8,841 bases of DNA from Legionella genomosp. 1 (GTDB lineage: Bacteria > Pseudomonadota > Gammaproteobacteria > Legionellales > Legionellaceae), in NCBI GenBank assembly GCA_945865355.1, contig CAMBDN010000096.1, forward strand, positions 1-8,841. The letters run 5' to 3'. Position 1 is the stretch's first letter. Every line of letters begins with the position of its first letter. Below are positions 1 through 7,600 of this stretch, one piece after another. The translations under genes and the position numbers were made by a program. The notes beneath the pieces are model-generated. The model was given only the letters and a program-made list of their open reading frames with translations, did no database searches and was not told where the DNA came from.

Positions 1-951
1 ATTGTGAGTGTGGCGATTGGTTTGCTGTGTGCATTACCATTATTTATTTGGAATTATGAGCATCACTTTGCCTCATTTGTATTTCAACTACAGCATGGAT
101 TTAGCTCGAATAGCTGGCAATTTAGTACGATGTTAGGTTTTGTTCTAGGTGGTATTGTTTATTTGACGCCTTGGTTTACTTACGTACTGTTAAAGCGTGG
201 TTTATTCGTTAATAAACACTGGTATTTGTTGGTCCCAGTTTGTGGCCTGATGATTATTTTATTGGCAAGTAGTTTACGGAAACATATTTTACCGCATTGG
301 ATTAGCCCCGCATTTTGGCTACTTATTCCATATGCCGTGATGAACAGTGGGCAGAGAATAAGTTCAGTAATGAAAATGTGTAAATATACCTCGTTGATTT
401 GGGTGGCATTGATTGGTGTTTTGCTAACACCAGGTGGGCTAATCAATGTAAAAGAGTTAAGTAAAATATACGATCCAGATACCCGAATTTTTAAGGATTT
501 ATTGTTATGGCAAGAGTTATCTACGTTGATCCAGCAACAGCCTATTTTGGTACAAGCGATTGATAGGACATTCCAACAAAAGCAAAATATAGGATGTCAT
601 GCTAAGCAGCCTATTGTTGCTACGTTTAGATGGTATTGGGCATCACAATTAGAATATAAAAACCTATTTCCAGGCGCTAAAATCATTAATTTGGATCAAA
701 ACTCATCTAGTTTTTATCTATGGCGTGATCAGTGGTCTGATTATGCCAATTGTAATATTTTACTGATTGCTGGAGAGAAAAAGACGATTACACCTGCATT
801 AGCCAAAATAATGACAATTCAACATCAATACAATGTCCATGGTTTGGGTGATTATCGAACATTAGATCTACAAGTGACAACGGCTACGTTAAAAGATAAT
901 GATACGCTGCAAAGTGCACAACGATATTTACAGGCGAACCCGCATTATTAG
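1..951 (+). CDS. GT39/ArnT-like membrane glycosyltransferase, C-terminal part (5' end outside window)
   Basis: The reading frame is open to the left edge, so the GTG at position 4 is probably internal and only the last ~316 residues are visible. Counting from that GTG, hydrophobic segments lie at about 2-16, 40-62, 73-91, 97-113 and 128-147, followed by a ~165-residue polar tail ending at TAA 949-951. The phrase PLFIWNYEHHFASFVFQLQHG near residues 12-32, then a Leu-Pro-His-Trp turn before a membrane helix (97-99), are typical of the PMT_2/GT39 family, whose members move a sugar from a polyprenyl-phosphate carrier to lipid, glycan or protein on the periplasmic face of the inner membrane. The catalytic N-terminal acidic loop is outside the window, so donor and acceptor cannot be inferred. 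It is convergent with the MMPL gene and probably unrelated to it. Family is fairly sure; specificity is unknown. Confidence 0.8.
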   Translation: MVSVAIGLLCALPLFIWNYEHHFASFVFQLQHGFSSNSWQFSTMLGFVLGGIVYLTPWFTYVLLKRGLFVNKHWYLLVPVCGLMIILLASSLRKHILPHWISPAFWLLIPYAVMNSGQRISSVMKMCKYTSLIWVALIGVLLTPGGLINVKELSKIYDPDTRIFKDLLLWQELSTLIQQQPILVQAIDRTFQQKQNIGCHAKQPIVATFRWYWASQLEYKNLFPGAKIINLDQNSSSFYLWRDQWSDYANCNILLIAGEKKTITPALAKIMTIQHQYNVHGLGDYRTLDLQVTTATLKDNDTLQSAQRYLQANPHY

Positions 952-1070
952 TCACATGACACTCTATGAGTCGTTGAACTGAACTATAGTGTATTACCAC
1001 AACTGTTTACAACCAGCGTCGTCCAGCGGTATCCATCCATGATTGGGTTGAGAGCAGCTTTTAATATGAC
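952..1070. other. Convergent intergenic gap
   Basis: This 119-bp gap separates the stop of the + strand glycosyltransferase from the stop of the - strand MMPL gene. The only dyad noticed is a very short ACTC-TAT-GAGT (961-971), with no T-run on either side. No convincing intrinsic terminator, promoter or small ORF was seen. Confidence 0.5.
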
Positions 1071-3323
1071 CTAACTTTCAGGTAATATTTTACTCAGCCA
1101 CTTGGGTAGGTACCAGTTCCATTGCTTGATGAGTGCCATGGTTGCTGGTACTAATATCGTACGTATTAGAAAGGCATCTACAAAAATGGCCACAGCAATA
1201 CCTAGTCCAAATGCCTTTACCATTAATACGTCAGCAACGAGGAAGGAGCCGCAGATAAAAATCACAATCAGTGCGGCACTTGTAATAATGCGACTACTTT
1301 TTTCTATGCCAAAAACAATGCTCTTTTCATTGTTATGCGTTATTTCATAACTTTCTTTGATTCGCGTTAATAAAAAAACCTCATAATCCATGGAAAACCC
1401 GAACAGGGCACAAAAAATAATCACCAGTAAACTAATATCTAACATATGTTGTGTTTCAAAATTTAAAAAATGGTGCAAATATCCGTCTTGAAATACAAGC
1501 ACAAGTGCACCATAGCACGCACAAAGGCTTAGTAAATTCATGAGAATTGCCTTTATTGGCAAGAACACTGAGCGTAATAACAGTAACAAGATAAGATAGG
1601 TAAAAACCATGATCCATAAAATGGCGTAGGGAAGCGTATGAGAAATGCTTTTCATCACATCGATGTTATCAATTGGCGCCCCCGTTAACGCCATACTCAT
1701 ACCTCGGCCAATCTTCATGTTTTGCAAATCATCAATGAGGAGGTGTGTTTTAGCTGAGTTAGCATGATATTTGCTGATCACATTGATAACAGTGAAGTTC
1801 TTTCCTGTTGTGGTCGCTAATAATTTTTTAATGTTGCTATTAAGTCGTTCAGGATGCAAATGATATAAATTGTAGTATTGTTTTTTTGTTAGATGGGCGT
1901 TGATATTAACAATACTCGTTACATCTTTAACATAGGGGTTATGTTTTATTTTTTGGGTTAAATCATATAGCTGAGAGAGGCTGTGATGCGATAATATGGA
2001 TTGATCATGACTGCGTATTAATATGACAATTGGCGATAGCTCACTTTCTTTAAATTTATCAGTATAGGTATCAAAAAACGCTCTATTGGTAGAGTGCTCA
2101 GGAAAGATATGAAAATCAGAAACGCCAAATTTCGCGGACAAAAATGGATACCCAAGTAAGAGTAATAAGATAAGAATGGAAAAGAAATATAAGAGTGGAC
2201 GTTTAACAACGTTTTTAGCTATCCAATGCCAAAAATTGAAATGTGGCCCTTTCTGTTTTTTAAATCGTCGAACAGGTAGCAGGTTGATTTTTGTCTTAAG
2301 TACAGCAAGAAGTGCAGGTAAGATGAGTGTTGCTGTTAATACAGCCATAAAAACGGCGACTAATCCACCAATAGCTACAGAAAAGAGGATGTTAATTGGA
2401 AATAGTAATAAAGCACTGAGACTCGCGAAAACAGCGAGTCCACTATAAAAAATTGCTTTTCCTGCTGTTGCCTGGGTTACGGCAATGGCCTCACGAATGT
2501 TTAGACCGTTTTCTAGCTCATCACGGAAACGACTAATCACAAATAACGAATAGTCTAGACTTAGGCAAAGCCCAAGTAATAACGCAATATTTAAAGTAAA
2601 AATGGATAGAGTGAAAACATGTCCTAAAAAATAGAGGGTCGTGAGAATCATTAGCGCACAGCCTCCGCCCAAAAGAATCGGAAGAAGGGCTGCGACGATA
2701 GATCCGAAGACAATAATCAACGTGATAATGGCCACGGGTGTCGCAACAAAGTCTGCTTTATAGAGGTCATTTTCTGTTTGTTTATTTATTTCTTCAACAA
2801 AGATAGGCTCCCCGCCAAACTGGATCGTCATGTGCGAGGGAATCTTGATGGATGCTTTAAACTGTTCTAGTAATTTATCACTAATAGGTTCAGCGCGTTT
2901 AAGAATAATAGCAACATAAGCGGTGTGCTTATCTTTAGAGATTTGATTTTTATTACTGTCAGGAAGGAAAATTTCATGCTTGATTGGAAAATCACTTAAA
3001 TCAGACAGTGATTTTTTTATTTTATCGATATATAAAGGGTTCGTCGCTAGAAGTGTGTTGCTATGATAAAGAAGTAGAAATTTATTCTCATTATTGAAAC
3101 CTAATTTCTTATTGATATATTGCGTCGCTTTTGTACTTGCCGAGTGTTCATCCACAAATCCCGTGGTTTTAAACGGGTTAATAATGCTTGGCAGTAAAGG
3201 AATGCAAGCGATTAAAATGGCTATCCACATGAAGATAATGAGCCAACGGAGGGTATAGAAATATTTTCCAAACAAGTAAAATTTATTATTTTTCAACAGT
3301 TCAGGTGTTGCATTCGTATTCAC
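1071..3323 (-). CDS. MMPL-family RND transporter, 750 aa
   Basis: A full-length inner-membrane exporter of the RND superfamily, MMPL branch. It has the family's two-fold layout: one N-terminal helix (~27-48), a periplasmic loop (~50-190), five helices (~193-341), a seventh helix (~376-396), a second periplasmic loop (~400-560) and five final helices (~562-730). The hallmark motifs are LDYSLFVISRFRDEL at 256-270 and MDYEVFLLTRIKE at 645-657. Their Asp-Tyr pairs (257/258 and 646/647) fall where MmpL3 has its Asp-Tyr proton-relay residues. FVDAFLIRTILVPA at 714-727 is also characteristic. MMPL proteins export lipids, lipopeptides or other hydrophobic products using the proton gradient; the cargo here is unknown. 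The start is GTG: an in-frame stop lies three codons upstream (3330-3332) and AGGA lies 11 nt upstream, so no longer start is available. It is last of four same-strand genes that begin with an NRPS, so export of its product is a possible but unproven role. No periplasmic adaptor gene is nearby. Confidence 0.92.
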   Translation of the reverse strand: MNTNATPELLKNNKFYLFGKYFYTLRWLIIFMWIAILIACIPLLPSIINPFKTTGFVDEHSASTKATQYINKKLGFNNENKFLLLYHSNTLLATNPLYIDKIKKSLSDLSDFPIKHEIFLPDSNKNQISKDKHTAYVAIILKRAEPISDKLLEQFKASIKIPSHMTIQFGGEPIFVEEINKQTENDLYKADFVATPVAIITLIIVFGSIVAALLPILLGGGCALMILTTLYFLGHVFTLSIFTLNIALLLGLCLSLDYSLFVISRFRDELENGLNIREAIAVTQATAGKAIFYSGLAVFASLSALLLFPINILFSVAIGGLVAVFMAVLTATLILPALLAVLKTKINLLPVRRFKKQKGPHFNFWHWIAKNVVKRPLLYFFSILILLLLLGYPFLSAKFGVSDFHIFPEHSTNRAFFDTYTDKFKESELSPIVILIRSHDQSILSHHSLSQLYDLTQKIKHNPYVKDVTSIVNINAHLTKKQYYNLYHLHPERLNSNIKKLLATTTGKNFTVINVISKYHANSAKTHLLIDDLQNMKIGRGMSMALTGAPIDNIDVMKSISHTLPYAILWIMVFTYLILLLLLRSVFLPIKAILMNLLSLCACYGALVLVFQDGYLHHFLNFETQHMLDISLLVIIFCALFGFSMDYEVFLLTRIKESYEITHNNEKSIVFGIEKSSRIITSAALIVIFICGSFLVADVLMVKAFGLGIAVAIFVDAFLIRTILVPATMALIKQWNWYLPKWLSKILPES

Positions 3324-3458
3324 TGGGATTTAGATCCTATCTGCAATGCTTGGTTGTTATTTGTTCATTTTAGTACAAGAGCGAGCATTAATCATTAAAA
3401 AAATAAAATTCATAATAATAGTTGTGCTACGCGAGTATTTAAATATCCTGAGATAAAT
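3324..3458. other. Intergenic region between outer-membrane protein gene and MMPL gene
   Basis: 135 bp, strongly AT-rich. On the - strand a T-rich run (about 3396-3408) follows the barrel gene, preceded by a weak AT palindrome (TATTTAAATA, about 3437-3446), which is not a convincing terminator. A TAAAAT hexamer on the - strand (3367-3372) matches a sigma-70 -10 box at 5 of 6 positions, but no good -35 box sits 16-18 bp upstream. The MMPL gene could therefore have its own promoter or be read through from the gene before it. Confidence 0.35.
3335..3338 (-). promoter_or_regulatory. Shine-Dalgarno AGGA for the MMPL gene GTG start
   Basis: AGGA on the - strand ends 11 nt before the GTG at 3321-3323. 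Because an in-frame stop lies at 3330-3332, GTG is the only conventional start codon this site can serve. Confidence 0.5.
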
Positions 3459-4121
3459 TTAGAATCGATAAGCTAACCGCATCGTAACTGAGTAAAGAAA
3501 TGGAAAATAACTTTCTGTTGGATTTATCTCTGCCTCACCGTAACCGGCTGTATAGTTTCCTCCGATCTCTCCCATGACGTGGGGGGTAAAATTATAATTA
3601 AACCCTACGCCAAAAGTGGGTCTTAAACGCCATTCATCACGAAGTAGGTCTTCTCGATGTATCCCAGTCGCTCCGATGCTGGAAAATAGCCTAATATTTG
3701 TTTTGGGTATGATTAGCATGATTTTCCCCATCAAATTGACTGTCTCAGTGCGAGTCGTGAACTCTAATAACTCATCATTATCAAAGCTGAATAGGCTCCC
3801 TTCATCAAATACTACTCTAGCATCGAGGAATTTCATGTAACTTGCTTCAATGGCAAAGAAGGGGCTCACTTCATACCCACCAAAAAAACCCCAAACGGCA
3901 CCGCCCTCATCAACCTCGATTGGCGTCGTCAAACTCATTGCTAAGTTTTGTTTTTCTTTTGGCGGGACCAGTCCTACCCACGTGGTCGCACCATACCCCC
4001 CAATCGCCCCAATGTAAAATGGGTATTGAAATGCATTATCGCTCGCCACGCTTTTCTGGCAAAAAAACGAGCAAATAGTTATTTGCAATAATAGAAGAAA
4101 ATTAATTTTTTTATTATTCAA
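3459..4121 (-). CDS. Small outer-membrane beta-barrel protein, 220 aa
   Basis: The N-terminus has Lys residues at 4-5, a hydrophobic core (~6-20) and a likely signal-peptidase I site after VAS (residue 27), giving a mature protein of ~193 aa. The rest alternates hydrophobic and polar residues with many Gly and aromatic residues, as in amphipathic strands: YIGAIGGYGATTW (36-48), the WGFFGGYEV region (77-85), RLFSSIGATGIH (144-155), FGVGFNYNF (170-178) and MGEIGGNYTAGYG (183-195). It ends MRLAYRF, with the C-terminal Phe and alternating aromatics recognised by the BAM machinery. Size and pattern fit an eight-stranded OmpA/OmpW-like barrel without a peptidoglycan-binding domain. The start is TTG: no ATG or GTG lies between it and the in-frame stop at 4143-4145, and AAAGAGA lies 9 nt upstream. 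The function may be structural, adhesive or as a pore, and cannot be told from sequence alone. It lies between the Cys-rich gene and the MMPL gene on the same strand. Confidence 0.85.
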   Translation of the reverse strand: MNNKKINFLLLLQITICSFFCQKSVASDNAFQYPFYIGAIGGYGATTWVGLVPPKEKQNLAMSLTTPIEVDEGGAVWGFFGGYEVSPFFAIEASYMKFLDARVVFDEGSLFSFDNDELLEFTTRTETVNLMGKIMLIIPKTNIRLFSSIGATGIHREDLLRDEWRLRPTFGVGFNYNFTPHVMGEIGGNYTAGYGEAEINPTESYFPFLYSVTMRLAYRF

Positions 4122-4130
4122 GATAACGTA

Positions 4131-4137
4131 TCTCTTT
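4131..4137 (-). promoter_or_regulatory. Shine-Dalgarno AAAGAGA deciding the TTG start of the barrel gene
   Basis: AAAGAGA on the - strand is followed by a 9-nt spacer and TTG (4119-4121). No ATG or GTG exists in this frame before the upstream stop, so this site supports the TTG call directly ahead of a complete signal peptide. Confidence 0.5.
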
Positions 4138-4151
4138 GGCTTTTACATATC

Positions 4152-4174
4152 GACTCCTCTACTGGAGAGGAGTC
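4152..4174. repeat. Perfect 9-bp inverted repeat (hairpin) between the Cys-rich and barrel genes
   Basis: GACTCCTCT (4152-4160) and AGAGGAGTC (4166-4174) are exact reverse complements around a 5-nt loop. The hairpin lies 28 nt past the stop of the Cys-rich gene and 30 nt before the TTG of the barrel gene. It has no T-run on the - strand, so it is not a classical intrinsic terminator. It could protect the upstream mRNA 3' end, tune expression of the second gene, or be a protein-binding palindrome. An 8-bp direct repeat, GATAACGT, lies on both sides (4122-4129 and 4181-4188). Confidence 0.6.
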
Positions 4175-4202
4175 ACGTGGGATAACGTCTGAAAAAACGA
4201 TA

Positions 4203-4538
4203 TTATTGGCAGGCGCCATGGTTGATGAGACAAGATTTACCGGTTGAATCGACACCCTTGAGGTAGCAGTTCCAATTATCCATGCAGTCTTGGGTAGTGG
4301 TATATGTTTGATGCTCACATGCTTTTTGTAATGTTGAATAGATGCTCAACATACGTAAATAAAGTTGGTTCATGTTTTGGCACATTCCAGCAGGTAATCC
4401 TGCATTGGTACAATAACAGGTAGCTGCTGTTTTAAATGAGGAACAAAAATCAGCATCACCTAACGGTGTAGCTCTAGGGCATGCAAAACTAGAAGCACTA
4501 AAGATACATACGAAAATAACAAAAAATTTTCTAATCAT
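4203..4538 (-). CDS. Secreted cysteine-rich protein of unknown function, 111 aa
   Basis: A clear signal peptide: basic start (MIRK), hydrophobic core, and Ser-Phe-Ala at 17-19 fitting a signal-peptidase I site. The predicted mature protein starts at Cys20 and is ~92 aa with ten cysteines (20, 32, 41, 43, 53, 74, 85, 91, 103, 110), enough for five disulfides; this implies an oxidising periplasmic or extracellular location. Two Cys-dense ends flank a helical, Met/Leu/Tyr-rich middle (about 54-73). Cys at +1 recalls a lipoprotein, but -3 is Ser and -2 is Phe, a poor lipobox. The ATG is supported by AAGGGG six nt upstream. It lies 112 bp downstream of the NRPS gene and 81 bp upstream of the barrel gene, on the same strand. 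No known enzyme motif is recognised; a small structural, inhibitor-like or effector-like protein are all possible. Confidence 0.8.
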   Translation of the reverse strand: MIRKFFVIFVCIFSASSFACPRATPLGDADFCSSFKTAATCYCTNAGLPAGMCQNMNQLYLRMLSIYSTLQKACEHQTYTTTQDCMDNWNCYLKGVDSTGKSCLINHGACQ

Positions 4539-4544
4539 TGGGTG

Positions 4545-4550
4545 CCCCTT
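4545..4550 (-). promoter_or_regulatory. Shine-Dalgarno AAGGGG for the Cys-rich protein gene
   Basis: AAGGGG on the - strand, with a 6-nt spacer to ATG 4536-4538, is a well-placed ribosome binding site that supports this start. Confidence 0.6.
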
Positions 4551-4650
4551 GCACAGTGGATTTTAGAAATAAACATATGAATGCTATCAGAAAATTAATG
4601 ATGCTGCAAAATAAAAAAGCTCGGATAAGGGCCATTATTTTTTGTTAAAA
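4551..4650. other. Intergenic region downstream of the NRPS gene
   Basis: On the - strand the NRPS stop (TAA, 4651-4653) is followed by a T-rich stretch (about 4605-4618 as A-rich on the + strand). The bases just before it, complementary to 4619-4633, form only a poor, mismatched stem. It could be a weak terminator, but read-through to the Cys-rich gene is equally compatible. No strong sigma-70 promoter was found for the Cys-rich gene. Confidence 0.3.
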
Positions 4651-7600
4651 TCAATTATCTGCAACACCTGCAACCCATTCGGCAGGGCTCTTCCTGCTGT
4701 TTACTCTTTCAATCATCCGATCAGATAGTCCTTCAAATTGAGATTTGGTTTCAGTAAGGTTTAACAGGGTTTCTACTTCGATGATACGAATCACTTCTTG
4801 TGCTATTTTTGCGCGGAAAGACGGGATTAGATTGGCTGAAATCACAATATAAGGTGTGTTTTGGCTGTCGTCTCGTAGCAAACAAACATCAAGGAATCGG
4901 TCAATTTTGAGCAAATCGAAATGGTTTTTTTTCAATTGTTTAGAGTTTAAACCAAATAACTCTTCTGTGTGTGGGCTCTTAGTACCGGCAATGAAGCTTT
5001 GATGCACATTGATATTGATTGCAAAATAATTTGAATTGTTAACGGTGGTTAATCGATGGCACATGTTTAGTGTGTTTCGATCGATGTTGGGGGTAGGTAA
5101 TATTTTGGTGTAAAGATATACGAGAGTTTTTACTAAGTAACGTTTGATGATGTTTTTTTTCTGACGAACGGTATGAATGCACGCAAGCTTGACCAAGCTA
5201 GAACACTGTTGGTGTGGCGCAGTATCAATTGTGGATTGATGAATTTGTTTGGATAAGCTGATTAAATTTGATGTCTTATTGAGGCCGACTTTGATGGGCT
5301 CAAGCTTAAGAAAACAGCCTACTGTTTCATCATAAAATTGATTGCCGCGAGTTGACTTTACGATATTCATAAAAATATTCTTGGTTTCATCAGTGAATCC
5401 GCCACAACAGTTCACCAAAGCAAGACTTAGGACTGCGCATAGCCCGTCGTTAATGCTAATGCAGTTCTCTGCACAAAATTGTTGTAATTTATTCAGTGCT
5501 TCTTCTGGTATTTCAGTATAGGTTGAATAGGAAAGACCTGCAGCTGCCATATTTTTGACGATATATTCGGGAGAGAAGGCGAATAAATGAGCGTCCCCAA
5601 GATATTTTTCCCAAAAAATGGTATCTCTGTTAGCGGTTTCTTGTGAATAGAGCTGTTCATTCTCTTGATAGTCTCTATACCGTTTATCAATACTGACTGT
5701 ATCGATAGTTGCTTGCTCGTGATAGCGAAGATAAAATATAGATAAATCGGAGAAGATAATGTGTGGTGAAACATTATCTGAAATGATATGGGGCATGCAG
5801 ATTTGTAGTTCGGTTTCATTGTCTTTAAGATGAAATAACCTGGCGGTAAGTAGTGGTGCGTCTTTGTGCCAATTGGAATAGTATTCTAACTCGTTAACCG
5901 ATGACCTCAGTGCTAATTCGCACTCTTGTTCAGTAAGCGGAGCCAGATTTCTTTCGATAATTGTAAAATGTAAATCTTTTTGCACGCGTTGTGCTGGGCG
6001 AAATTTTAATACTTGATACAATAAAATCTCATGCTTTTTTAATACGGCATTAAATGCAAACATGATCGCATCTTTATCCAGTCGACCTTTCAACCGTTTT
6101 CTTGCCAATATATTCAGTTTTTTAGCTTTGGGTTCAAAGGTATTGGACAACCAAAGCAATAGTTGAAAATCCGTTAATGGTAAGAGTGCGTGCTCATCAT
6201 GCAATAGTGTGTGTAGTGCTGCAGGCTTTTCATCGATATTTTTTTCATCATACACGACTGAAAGCAGTTTCATGATAGTGGCTGCTTCATAAAATTGACG
6301 AAGTGTAATTTCTTTACTTAATGTACTGTTTATTTTTGAAATAATTCGCGCCGCAGATAAGGAGTGGCCACCTAACTCAAAAAAATTATCTTCAATACCA
6401 ATTAATTTAAGACCAAGCTCTTCGGCCCAAATTTTTGCAAGAGTCTTTTCCATTGCGGTACTGGGCGCTAAATAATGTTGGTTAGTAGTAAATCTGGGTA
6501 TGGGGAGGGCTTGTCGATCTAATTTACCATTTGTGGTCAGGGGGAATGCTTCAATTCGCACAAAAGCTGCGGGGATCATGTACTGCGGTAAACTCATACC
6601 TAAGTATTGTTGAAGTTGGCTAACGTTGGGGGCGATGTTTATATTATTTAAAATATAATACGCGATCAGTTTTTCATGGAACTCATCTTTCTGAGCCAGC
6701 ACAACGACATCTTTAATGGTCGGGTGGGTTATTAAACATCGTTCTATTTCGCCTGGCTCAATACGAAAGCCTCGAATTTTCACTTGATTGTCAATGCGCC
6801 CAATGTACTCAATCATTCCATCGGGTAATCGTCGACACAAGTCTCCTGTTTTGTATAGGCGCTTGTTTTCATCAGGACTAAATGGACTGGTAACAAATTG
6901 ATTTTGAGTTAACTCGGGTTGATTCAAATAACCACGAGCGAGACAATCGCCACCGATAAATAATTCGCCGATGTCCCCATCAGTAACAAGCTGGGTATTG
7001 TCTTTAATGATGTAGCAGTCCATATTAGGGCCGGGCTGGCCTATAGGAATACTTGCGCCAAGAGAGGGGATATCGTTAGCAGATATTTTATATTGTGATA
7101 CTGCAACGGTAGCCTCTGTTGGTCCATACTCGTTGAATAGCCTATGCTCTGGGTAAGTAGCAAGCCAGGCTGAACAATCAGCTGTTGGTAAGTTTTCTCC
7201 ACCCAAAATAATATTTTTTAAATCGGGTAGTGCAAGCGGGTTATTTTTTACTTCATGCAATAAGACTTTAAAGTAACTCGGGGTTACTTTAATGATATTG
7301 ACTTGGTTGCTTTCAAGGTATTTAAGATAATAACGCACCTCTTTTTTAATCTCATCATTACAAATTACAATGGTTAAACCGATCATAAGAGGAACGATTG
7401 ACGTTGTAACTGCCATGTCAAAAATGTAATTTGATGAAAAATCAATACGATCAAGTGGCTGGCAATCGGTATAATCAGCAAACCAACGGCAATAATTGAC
7501 AACACTTCGATGTTCAACGAGTGTTCCTTTGGGTTTTCCAGTTGAGCCAGAGGTATAAATTACATAGGCTAACTGTTGTGGTACTAGTACTGCATCAAGA

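Noticed and set aside
180..446. Antisense open frame inside the glycosyltransferase gene
   Set aside because: It is a shadow of the hydrophobic coding sequence on the + strand, with no start signal or family resemblance.
2176..2448. + strand open frame inside the MMPL gene
   Set aside because: Opposite-strand shadow of a well-supported transporter; its product shows no recognisable feature.
4122..4188. GATAACGT copies as target-site duplication of a small mobile element
   Set aside because: The 51 bp between the copies have no terminal inverted repeats; the hairpin is internal, not at the ends.
4118..4318. Open frame of 66 codons on the - strand bridging the Cys-rich and barrel genes
   Set aside because: It overlaps the 3' third of the Cys-rich gene in another frame, has no ribosome binding site or signal, and the overlapping gene has a clear signal peptide and conserved-looking Cys pattern.
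4479..4538. Cys-rich protein as a lipoprotein with Cys20 as the lipidated residue
   Set aside because: Ser at -3 and Phe at -2 do not fit a lipobox; signal-peptidase I cleavage is more likely, though not excluded.
4605..4635. Intrinsic terminator after the NRPS gene
   Set aside because: A T-rich run is present on the - strand but the stem before it is short and mismatched, so it is described only as a weak possibility.
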